A DNA stretch of 64,000 bases from Hofstenia miamia. Lineage: Eukaryota; Xenacoelomorpha; Acoela. The stretch is from the NCBI GenBank assembly GCA_004352715.1, contig SCFE01000111.1, forward strand, positions 1,517,448-1,581,447, written 5' to 3'. The notes beneath the pieces were generated by a model. That model did not search any database, was not told where the DNA came from, and worked only from the letters and a program-made list of their open reading frames with translations. Below are positions 14,201-21,800 of the stretch, piece by piece; position 1 is the stretch's first letter; each line of letters opens with the position of its first letter. The position numbers and the translations under genes are program-made.

Positions 14201-17200
14201 CTTCTACCCGGGTTGGAATCCGCCTTAAACCACGAATAAGCAGTTGAATTACCGACAGTTAAATCAGAAGCCAACTGCTGCCAATCTCCATTTGAATTGT
14301 AGGCTGCTCTAATACGTTCCCGTTTCAAGCGAGCTTCCTCTCCACTCAGGTTTTTACGATTGGACATAGGTGTAAAAATTTTATAACTAAACTTGAATGT
14401 GACTAGTCCAATCTTGAATATGACTAGTCCAATCTTGAATGTGACTAGTCCAAACTTGAATGTGACTAGTCCAAACTTGAATGTGACTAGTCCAAACTTG
14501 AATGTGAAAAGGTATAGAACGTTGTAAACTCAAACGGATCAAGGTTCAGATTGCGAGTTAGTGAACGATTGAACAGAAGGAGATCACAGGTATGCGAGTG
14601 AAGTGACAGCAAGAGTGGAGAATTTGAGCAGAGCATCTTTGTGTGGTAAAGGAGAAATTCAATTGAAAGCACGTTTCCGAAATCGTTCCATGGAGTGGAA
14701 AAAGCCGCGTGACAACACCCAACAGGGAGAAGCTTAAAGAAGAATAGCACAAGGAATAGACTTGAACAACGAAAGTTTCACAGCAGATGCAGTATTAAAG
14801 GGAGCATTACGAAAGAGGCCAAAGAGTGAGGAATTAGCTTTATAAAGACGCAAAGACACAAGTCCAGTCAAATTCAAATTGGCAGGAAGTTTAATCCCAA
14901 GATGAGTATGATGAAAGGAACATTTCACTGGGAAAGGTAGACCTGTTGGGAGAGACTGAAAAGTAGATGCCACACGTCTTGGTTGGGCTAAAATCAAGAC
15001 CAAATAGACAACAGCATAAGAACAGTTGAGATATTGGAGGTAAAAGAACTGTCAAAGTACATAATCACAGTGTCATCAATATACAGTAAGCAGGACGAGT
15101 TGAGAACAGATTGAGGGAGATCGTTAATGGCAACAAGGAAGAAAAGAACAGTAAACAGAAAGTTGAGGGGCGCCACTAGCTAAAAGAATAAGGGAAGATA
15201 GATGAATTGATCTTGACACATTAACAACTGTTAGTTAGATAAGACTGGAAAATTCGATGAAATCAGCATCAAAGCCAATAAACGTAACTTGTCAAGAAGA
15301 ATAGAATGAGAGAGCCGATTAAAAGCTTTAGAAATGCCAAGAAAGACAATGCAACCAGGATTCTTACGACAGGAGTGAAAATAGCAATTTTCAATAAGAG
15401 TGAGCAAGTTGGTGATAGCAGAACGACCTGGAAGGTTACCACGCTGACGTGCGGAGATTACAATTTTTTAGGATCACGTAACGAAAATCAAGGTGCTCAA
15501 AGACTATTGATAACCCGAAAGAATAACTATTGACCTGAGAGGAGGGGAGCTGATTAGATTTTAACAGTGTGGAGATAAAAGAGCTTTTCCAACAAAGCGG
15601 AAAAGGCTTAGAGGAACAAATGAAAGTAAAAGATGCTTTAAATGGAGGGAACGGGCTGAGGAAGTTTCATAAACTACAAGGGAGGGCCATCATACGGAGA
15701 GCAAGCACAACATGAACGACTTAAGCATGAGAGAAATGTCAAGAAAATATGACAGATGAATCATGGGGAGCCATGAGGTGGACTAGGGCTGAAAGAGATC
15801 GGATCAGAAAAATGAGAGGAAAAGAAGTGTTGAAAAGATCAGCTTTTTCCAGGTAGAAATGAGCAGAGAGACGATTAATTTCAAATTGGGATTGGAATGA
15901 AGGGAACGTAAGAATAAATAAGAGCCTTGAAGGGATCTAGACGAGAATCTAGACAGAAGAGAAATTTTGTCAAGATTTATGAAGTTGTAACATCGGTGAG
16001 AGAAGGAGGGTTGCAAACACAGAGCAAAGAAACAATATGGTCAATAAGAACAGCAAAGCCACAACAGAGATCCAAGAGTAGAATACTAAGGGAGAAGGAG
16101 AAGCCTGAGGTAATAACAACATCACCTTGACTACCATAGGAGCGGTCAGTACAGAAGAGAATTTTAAGAGTAGTTAGGAAAAGCAACTGTCAGAAACAAA
16201 AGGATAAAGCCAGATTTCAAGGATGAAAATGAATTCAACATTTAACTGCGAGAAAAAGTTATAGAAACTCAGAAAACCATTTACGGAGAGAAGACTGTGA
16301 GCATTGGGGAGAAATAATGAAAAACCAGAGTTAAGTGGAAGAGTACATTTAGAGACAGGCGGATCAGGAAATCCATCATGACATGGCGGGGACGAAGCCC
16401 AAATTATTTGCGCTCATCATCAGATATGCAATAGTAGGTAATTAAGAGGGCTTCAGACAATACGTCAGGATCCATGAGTGAGAAATGAGAATTTTGATCG
16501 CAGACAATATGGAAGGATGAGAATGAAGAACGGTGGTGGAATATATATACATATATATACTTTATTGACAATTAAAAGCTACCTTCATTAAAGTTGAAAA
16601 TTCCAGGAATAATATGCGATCCACCTGCTTTTCTATGGTATGGCAATTCTGGGACATCATCGACAAAAGCATAAGAGTCGACATTGTTCATAAAAGTCTG
16701 AAGATCTTTTAACGTAAATCCAAAGTCATAGATTGCCAACACAACATCTTCGGGTAAAGCATAGCATCGCGAAGCTAAACAACAGAAGAAAATGTAAGGC
16801 AAAACGAAAAAGCCTCTAATAAATTCTAAAAATATTAATTCAATTAGGGCAGAAAAACATAGTGAACAAATTTAATTAAATAGTGTTTGTTAAGTACTCT
16901 ATCACAGTACACCCAGCACATTATAGACAACAGAGTTCGCATATACTATTTGAAAGAACAGTTGTACTCAGAAAATTTGAATTCTCGTGAAGCGAAGGTG
17001 GTTATCAAAGAAAAAGCCAACGTTTTCAAAATATCTGTCTTAACTGCTTTTTTGTCGTTAACAAAATCGAAGTAAAAATATTTAACTGAATTCAACTAAA
17101 CGAGTCATATCTGCCAAATAGCAATAGAAAATGGAGGCTACTTAGACAATTTAAATTGGTCCACAACATAGATAATCTCCTAATTTCCTTAAAAATCCCA

Positions 17201-17623
17201 TTTTTTCATTTAAGTTGCATCAAAGATTTGGATCACAGAAGACAAAACACAACTTTTGCAGTAAAGTTTAATGAATTGGTGTAAAACACAAGGCTGTAAA
17301 ATACAATCGTTTGGGCCTTTAATCCAAAATTTAGCATTTATCGATTGAACACAGTTAGTACATGCAGTCACAAAGATATACTACTATAGAATTTGGAAAT
17401 AACATTAAAAATTTGCTTAAGTTAACGCGCATAAAAATCAACACAACATACACTGCTCGCCAATTTTATTAGCTTGGGCACCGACTTGAATAAAAAAACG
17501 TTGGAGAAGGTCAATGAGGACATTGAGTGGTTGTTGATTGACGGACGTAAAACCGAATTGTAAGCACATCTGAGCCACGCTTTTGCGAACTACACTGTTG
17601 AGATAATTATCAAGAGAATTCAT
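3169..17623 (-). CDS. TAF3: TAF3-like TFIID subunit (partial; continues left)
   Basis: Exons read on the minus strand: 17452-17623, 16583-16774, 11170-11382, 6458-6622, 3624-3755, 3354-3580 and possibly 3169-3197. The first five introns are all phase 1 and the sixth is phase 0; all have GT/AG ends. Exons 1-2 give a BTP-type histone fold (SVAQMCLQFGFTSVNQQPL..LIDLLQRFFIQVG, then LPEDVVLAIYDFGFTLKDL), which fits TAF3 better than TAF8. TAF3 pairs with TAF10 in TFIID and reads H3K4me3 through a C-terminal PHD finger. The later exons are low-complexity, acidic/proline-rich and then lysine-rich (KRKISPKKSKL, KLKKKHKPP), as in TAF3. The PHD finger is not in the window. The start ATG at 17621-17623 lies 6 bp after a TTTTAG acceptor. 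About 367 codons are readable before the doubtful last exon. The introns are loaded with transposons, one of them 9.8 kb from exon 2 to exon 4. Confidence 0.72.
4498..5235 (+). mobile_element. LINE (non-LTR retrotransposon) 3' end, copy 1
   Basis: The 3' part of a reverse-transcriptase ORF: a conserved block with YASPCWWPSRSFFHSMERFQ at about 4690-4755, then KLDLDPFDFIKFSNS, and after a frameshift near 4990 the terminal block ending in SCDCPRCRKT and a stop near 5182. The last bases read CTTCAGCGGCTAAATAAAGTCATTC and run into an ATT repeat, which is the element's 3' tail. It is 5'-truncated and lies in a TAF3 intron, antisense to that gene. The same family occurs at 13150, 21468, 25739 and 28203. 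Confidence 0.8.
5236..5303 (+). repeat. (ATT)n tract, LINE 3' tail
   Basis: About 68 bp of ATT/TTTATT units directly follow the LINE 3' end. Another copy of the family (25715-25738) also ends in a TAATAA-type run, so the tract probably came with the insertion. Confidence 0.85.
5304..6457. other. TAF3 intron sequence, no feature seen
   Basis: AT-rich; short open frames without family resemblance. Some GC-richer patches near 5715-5735 and 6305-6360 (CCGCC motifs) may be old repeat remnants but could not be assigned. Confidence 0.4.
6458..6622 (-). CDS. TAF3: TAF3-like exon 4
   Basis: Phase-1 exon between a TATATTTTAG acceptor and a GTAACT donor. It encodes a Ser-rich segment, VALIKSHVLNRSQECGDKDT.. 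then KKMRLGGDEAASSLSNSD. No domain is visible; the basic KKMR could be part of a nuclear signal. The frame is open only with these boundaries, supporting it as an exon. Confidence 0.6.
6623..8152. other. TAF3 intron sequence, no feature seen
   Basis: AT-rich intron. A slightly less AT-rich patch at 7140-7262 reads openly in short stretches on the minus strand but has no clean splice sites, so no exon is called. Confidence 0.4.
8161..9023. mobile_element. Non-autonomous hAT-type element (863 bp)
   Basis: The ends are CAGGGTTGGCTGATTATAA at the left and, inverted, CAGGGTTGGGTTATTTAT at the right. The flanks are 8-bp near-identical direct repeats, GTCCCAGC (8153-8160) and GTCCCAGT (9024-9031), as expected for hAT target duplication. 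The motif GATTATAATC recurs at both ends. No transposase is recognisable inside; a 61-codon open frame at 8752-8937 matches nothing I know. Confidence 0.82.
9337..9864 (-). CDS. Possible GPCR-like fragment (7TM) in TAF3 intron
   Basis: A 175-codon open frame with alternating hydrophobic segments and basic loops. About residues 5-20 read FLLLFKPIAYYNMRFTLKKL, like the intracellular loop 2 after TM3 of rhodopsin-type receptors, where DRY-x-hydrophobic-x-KP is usual. Hydrophobic helices follow at about residues 20-38, 54-72 and 90-108, with a basic loop (KSMKSLRIQQMTYIKRIRKF) between the last two. The DRY position reads NGM, and no TM1-TM3 is found in frame upstream (a stop lies just before). 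It may be a decayed or partial receptor gene, or a chance hydrophobic ORF. Antisense/sense relation: same strand as TAF3. Confidence 0.3.
   Translation of the reverse strand: MFLLLFKPIAYYNMRFTLKKLVLIIISFSIPVILRVYPLRDGMCILNLRNKLPRATWLIFTILCIIIVITSNFMINKSMKSLRIQQMTYIKRIRKFVSWSVIFFLLPDILLEIADRSGNGCGSDFVLAFNQINVLFSSHFTGDSRETFQKKIVHVSIYDLNLKSQLSVSYSKLTN
9865..11169. other. TAF3 intron sequence, no feature seen
   Basis: AT-rich. A stretch near 10458-10505 (CAGAGGTGTATCTATG followed by GGGAGGTGGTGGCGG) resembles CAG-starting G-rich MITE termini, but no partner end was found. Confidence 0.4.
11170..11382 (-). CDS. TAF3: TAF3-like exon 3
   Basis: A phase-1 exon between a TTTATTTAG acceptor and a GTAAGA donor, encoding EITPSPTIELGEPRHLDKTS.. 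and ending ..SAGSTPVTPSRG. It is acidic, with TPS/TP motifs resembling proline-directed phosphorylation sites. No folded domain is recognisable, as is usual for the linker of TAF3. Confidence 0.65.
11383..12059. other. TAF3 intron sequence, no feature seen
   Basis: AT-rich; no conserved reading frame or repeat boundary recognised. Confidence 0.4.
12068..12685. mobile_element. hAT-type MITE spanning an assembly gap
   Basis: The left end is CAGGGGCGTGTTTAGG and the right end, inverted, CAGTGGCGCGTTTAGG. Flanking 8-mers GACATGCC (12060-12067) and GATATGCC (12686-12693) match at 7 of 8 positions, a hAT-size target duplication. The interior is a run of N bounded by poly-G on one side and poly-C on the other, so most of the element is unknown and its true length is uncertain. 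Confidence 0.75.
12282..12656. other. Assembly gap (375 N)
   Basis: Run of N flanked by a G homopolymer and a C homopolymer, the likely reason the assembly failed here. Open frames across it are meaningless. Confidence 1.
12740..12850 (+). repeat. Dispersed repeat, inverted copy of 44440-44560
   Basis: GCGATTTAAAGATTTTACAA and CTGCTCTGTTCA, plus GCATGGAAACATCAAC and CACGAGTT, recur in the same order on the opposite strand at about 44440-44560. Together they define an unnamed dispersed repeat family, probably a MITE; its exact ends here are not resolved. Confidence 0.65.
13324..14367 (-). CDS. Tc1/mariner-IS630-like DDE transposase
   Basis: Complete 347-residue reading frame from ATG (14365-14367) to TAG (13324-13326), with one residue unknown because of an N at 13329. 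It would cut and paste its own element at TA sites. The N-terminal ~60 residues contain a helix-turn-helix-like segment (WQQLASDLTVGNSTAYSWF), and a second DNA-binding helix set follows to about residue 125 (SLSKETIWRH). The catalytic core shows D158 (VYLDETNF), D240 (VIDNAPCHS) and E276 (FNPIEHVWS). I count 35 residues between the second D and the E, one more than the DD34E of Tc1 itself. No stop or frameshift is present, so the copy is recent and could be active. The stop codon overlaps the inverted repeat. Confidence 0.92.
   Translation of the reverse strand: MSNRKNLSGEEARLKRERIRAAYNSNGDWQQLASDLTVGNSTAYSWFKADSNPGRSQNHGGHRYIKVKDEHREFFVNSIDANPKLTLARLVEMVFEKFQLSLSKETIWRHRDGLMYTLKQARNEPERANSSINKQKRAAYVRELLNYQPQKKPIVYLDETNFNLHISRNFGRARRGERCNTIAADSKGSNIHLIGCIYNGGWIHHSVQRGSFTAEKAREWFIECLRKAKDLLGDVVVVIDNAPCHSGIESLFHDPEFSGYSLLRLGPYSPMFNPIEHVWSVLKSIVKRILAERLPMILSEDGNGVSARELRARCLEEIIREGIRGIEPYDMNRFITSIQRLIPAVLX
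14391..14512 (-). repeat. Subterminal 21-bp tandem repeat of the transposon
   Basis: Five full 21-bp units with the core TTGAATGTGACTAGTCC and a partial sixth that forms the transposon end. They lie between the transposase start and the element terminus, only on this side; the other end has a single copy. They probably act as multiple transposase-binding sites or form the promoter region. Confidence 0.9.
16542..16582. repeat. Short AT microsatellite before TAF3 exon 2 donor
   Basis: ATATATATACATATATATAC lies between the 5' limit of LINE copy 2 and the splice donor of TAF3 exon 2. Confidence 0.7.
16583..17623 (-). CDS. TAF3: TAF3-like exons 1-2: histone fold
   Basis: Exon 1 (17452-17623) starts MNSLDNYLNSVVRKSVAQMC and ends with a GTATGT donor in phase 1; exon 2 (16583-16774) follows a TTGTTTAG acceptor. 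Joined, they give helices 1-3 of a BTP/bromodomain-associated histone fold over about residues 1-95. The splice choice matters: a donor two bases earlier would break the frame of exon 2, whereas T|GTATGT keeps it. After the fold come an acidic/aromatic stretch and a glycine/proline segment (GGSHIIPGIF) ending at donor GTAGCT. Confidence 0.78.
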
Positions 17624-18394
17624 GGCATTCTAAAACAATATCAAACTAAAGACAAAGATTAAAATCGCTCGAATATCACACACACACCCACAATTTGAAA
17701 AAGTTAAATATACAACTACACTAAGCTTGACATATTAGAGGTTTCATAAAATAAGTAAAAAGCCTTAAATCAATACAATGCGATCAGATATCTACTAGGG
17801 TAGGCGATTTTGGAATTCGATCGATACTTTAGATATGAATCAATTCATAATTTCAACTATGATTTTTCTAAAATTCTCTGTAAGTTTTTCAAACAAATTA
17901 AAAAAATATTAACTTGCATACTAAACATAGCACAGTTAACGCGGGATATCTCAATGTTAAGCATGTGCTCAATGTTATACTGCATATGCATTATACTTCA
18001 CTAATGCTGTGCAACGGAATTTCTAAAAAATAGATTGAAAATATTTCGAGATGGTAACTTATTTTTAATTGTGAGTCGCCTCAAAATTCGATCGATTTAA
18101 ATAGCCGTATCTAATATCTGCGTGATAAACAATAGAAAACCATAACAATTTTGTTTACAAAATTAAGATTCTACAATTATATAATATTTATTCAAAATTC
18201 AAAATGAAAATATAAAAAATAAATCTAATTTATTAAATTCAATACAACTAAGAATGTTAACAACAAAATAATAAACTATAAAACAAGCATCGTGACCAAA
18301 AAACTTTCAAATATAATAAACGCACAACTAAATTTACAAAAATAGCGATATCCAAATAGACAAAATACTAAATAAACTTTAGCCACCCAAACAA
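17624..18394. other. Spacer between TAF3-like and FAM117-like genes
   Basis: Both flanking genes are on the minus strand. The side near 17624-17640 carries the TTTTAG acceptor just upstream of the TAF3 ATG. Candidate minus-strand AATAAA signals for the FAM117-like gene lie at 18229-18234 and 18187-18192, 160-210 bp beyond its stop; in such AT-rich DNA they are weak evidence. Nothing else was recognised. Confidence 0.45.
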
Positions 18395-18791
18395 TTATTT
18401 CTCATCGAGAGTTTTGTGTGAAAAGCAATGAGGCTTATTAAAACTTGGTAAAAGCGGACTGAAGGCTGAATTGGAACTCGGTTTTAATATAAAGCTCACC
18501 TTCTTATCTGGAGCACAGAACAATGGTGCATTTACAAACTCTGCATTTCTAAACAAATACACTGTTAAAGTAATGGACAATATATATATANNNNNNNNNN
18601 NNNNNNNNNNNNNNNNNNNNNNNNNNNNNNNNNNNNNNNNNNNNNNNNNNNNNNNNNNNNNNNNNNNNNNNNNNNNNNNNNNNNNNNNNNNNNNNNNNNN
18701 NNNNNGCTCACCTTCTTATCTGGAGCACAGAACAATGGTGCATTTACAAACTCTGCATTTCTAAACAAATACACTGTTAAAGTAATGGACA

Positions 18792-18826
<35 letters not shown>

Positions 18827-21800
18827 AGAAATCAAATCCAACATATAACAACCAAAGAATTAGATTAAACATTGACAAAATTGGTTATTTGTCTAAATAA
18901 ATGCGAAAAATCTATTAACAGGAAGTATTATAACAATCCTCATTAATAGAATTGCATTTACCTCTGAATTCGTTGTTTTACAAAAAAGCAGTAATAATAC
19001 AACAAAAACCTGTTATCTTGAAGGACGCAAACTTTTTCACATCCATCAGGTGGTTCATGTGCGAAAGCCGTAGACATATTTAAATTAGGAGACGATGAAT
19101 ATTTTGAATATTTAGGAGACATACGTGGAGCTAAGAAAAATAGTGGTTAAGAAGCTAAAAGGGCGAAAATTTACATCACCAGCGATTGATTAAAGTACCT
19201 TACATGTGCACACACTTGTCCCTACAATAAAAACCTAATCAGAATGGCTTATTTTTGCTTAGTACAATAAAATTTAAGATTATTTTTGGAGGAAACTTAT
19301 GATTATGCAAAATATTGATTTCAATATGAATTTGTTAGACCACAGCTGACTCCACAATTTTGTTTTGCAGAATGAAATTTTATATGAAATTTTAATCGAA
19401 TTTTCACACACAATATATATTTATGTATTAAACAGCGAGTACAGCAATTCGTACGTCGAGATTTAAATCAGTTTTGCATTATAAAGAGGAATATCCCGAA
19501 CAATTTTTGGCACAACCTTCATATTCTAATAATTATTTGACTTTAAAGCGCATCAAATGTTATACCATAACAGATTCACTTAAAAGGGCTTACGGTTTTC
19601 TCTCCACTCTATATAATTGGGTGACAAAATAGGCTGCGCATGAGAGAATCATTGTGTCTGATTCATTGTGAGATTTGACAACCGGTAGTAGTGCATTAGA
19701 TACAGTTTGTTTGCTTCAAGGCATGAGTAAAAGCGCGTGTACCCGACATGAATAAAGCTATTGCTGTCTCAAGTCAAAACCACTGCAAAGCAACATTACT
19801 CGATCAAGATGGCTGAATTGATTGAAAGGTGATCATAGTTGAAAATTCTGTCAAATAATATACTTGAACAGGTTTGAAGAGACGAAGTTGGCTTCCACAA
19901 TTGACAAGGAATAATGAGAATTCTGCATTACTCAAAGTAATATACAGTAACTCATTGAACGATATTGTGACAAAGTCTTGATTGGAATAGATATTTTAGT
20001 GTAGAATGCTAAAAACATTAATGTAGAAAGAGTATCTGTAAACGAGCAAATTCGAGAATTATTAAAGAATCTTAGATATCTTAGCAACTTGCAAAGTAAT
20101 CATATTATGAACTATGATGAGCCAAATGTAAGTAATTTTCGTTTGAGTAAGTTGACAATGGTTCGGTGTGACACAAGAAGAGCCACAATGTTGCAGAACA
20201 GTGTCATGGGATTCTTCGTTTATCAAATATGGCCTACAAGACCAAAAATTTATTAGATGAATGGCGAAGAATTCTATGAACCTTTCGAACAGAGTCCCAA
20301 AAACCGGGATCTATCATAAAAAAGAGAAGTTTCCAATCAAACGAAAAAAACGGTGATTGTAATTGTTGTAAAACAAGTCCTGCATTAAACAGGAATCTGA
20401 AGTTTATTTGCGAAATGACAGCACACCATTTTCAAACATTGTTGAGATATTTTTTCTTCAGCACATCATGAAATAGAACGTTTATATTCAATGTTCACAC
20501 CTTCAAACATTATAGTGGAAGACTGCGATTATCGTCTTGAAAAGAATATGGAAACTGTTAAAAAAAGCATGATCCGAATTGTTCAACTTTCAATAAAAAT
20601 TGTCATAAATTGATTAATATTAAGAAAAACCCTTTCAATTATTATGAGCTTTCTGCAACAAATAAAAAATCCATACTGCTCTGTTCATTGTATATAGGTC
20701 GTCAACCAAAAATTCCAAACTTAAAATAGCAATGGTTGTTTCTCAGAAACAAAAAAATTAGAAATTAAAAGCAAGATGAATTTACATTTTCCATATTAAT
20801 CATGCAGACTTCGCTAAATATAAAAAATGAAAATTGCACATTGCTCCCTACTTTCAAACTAATGAATTTGAGCAATTTACGAATGCAGCGGAAACAGATA
20901 AAAAGCCTATTCACTCTTTGCAAAATTGAAAAAAACTTTAATGCTAGTTGGAATAACTTAAATTTTAAATAAATACTTCAGTTTCGCAAACATATAAATT
21001 AATGAATAATACATTTGGTAATAGAACTATGCCCATTTCTAAGACCGCTACTTCCGAGGCCAATATTTTCGCAAAACTAAAGTTCCAAATAAGAAATTTA
21101 ACAAAAAATGTTTTTAACAGAATTATATAAACTTCGAAATGGAAATAAGAAACAAAAATATATAAAATGATTACCAGTATTGCCACACACAAAATGTCGA
21201 GGCAACGAATTAATAATAACTTTGATATACATGAGGGATCAGTATGTGAGCGCAATCATAAAAGGGTTTATTATGCTACAAAATTTGACATTTAATTTTG
21301 AATGATCCTTTAAAGTTTTTTTCACCATATCATCATAATTGTGGTACTGAAACTTGTGAAAAATGATTGGACTTAATCAGATAGCTCTAATGACTATCAC
21401 ATCTCGTAAAAAATAAATGTTGGCACAGTAAACTTCAACTAAGAGACATGATGGTTTTTCCAATAAATTGACAATACTCCTCGTTGCTATCAACGACCTC
21501 CCTCAATCTGTCCTCAACTCATTCTGTCTAGTGTGCATTGATGACACTGAGATTTTCAATTTTTGGTAGTTTTTTGCCTCCAATATTACTTGATCTTGAG
21601 CTTTTGTCTAAGTGGTCTTTCGTTAACCATCTTGATCTTAGCCCAACCAAAGACATGTGGCATTTCCTTTTCTGTATTACCAATTCTGATCTGCCTCTCC
21701 CTGTGAACTTTTCTCCTAATCACACTCATCTTGGAGTTCAACTTGCTGCAAACTTAAATTGGTCAAGACCCGTGTGTTTGCGTCTCAGCAAAGCTAATTA

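Larger units (their letters stand above)
13302..14512 (-). mobile_element. Intact Tc1/mariner-IS630-like transposon nested in LINE
   Basis: 1,211 bp flanked by TA on both sides (13300-13301 and 14513-14514). The left end CCTTTTCACATTCAAGTTTG is the exact inverse of the right end, and the inverted repeats continue to ACTAGT. Removing the element and one TA restores LINE sequence parallel to the uninterrupted copies at 26060 and 28520, so the insertion is directly demonstrated. It contains one complete transposase gene. Confidence 0.93.
13150..16541 (-). mobile_element. LINE copy 2, interrupted by a nested DNA transposon
   Basis: The longest copy of the LINE family. On the minus strand it runs from about 16541 through scraps of an endonuclease-like region, a reverse-transcriptase palm with LLYIDDTVI near 15060-15090 (the YxDD catalytic motif) and HHTHLGIKLPANLNL near 14900, to the 3' blocks below 14760. 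Continuation after the nested element is seen at 13150-13300, where the text parallels 25960-26080. Stops and frameshifts make it dead. It sits in TAF3 intron 2 in the same orientation as the gene. Confidence 0.75.

Noticed and set aside
14391-14512. CRISPR-like array
   Set aside because: The 21-bp units are contiguous without spacers and belong to a transposon end; the genome is eukaryotic.
20100-20400. Pogo/Tigger-like transposase with NYDEPN
   Set aside because: Only one short motif resembles the family; stops and lack of flanking motifs make it unsafe to call.
20965-21255. Hydrophobic 96-codon frame as a membrane protein gene
   Set aside because: The composition is what AT-rich DNA gives by chance; no motif, no splice context.
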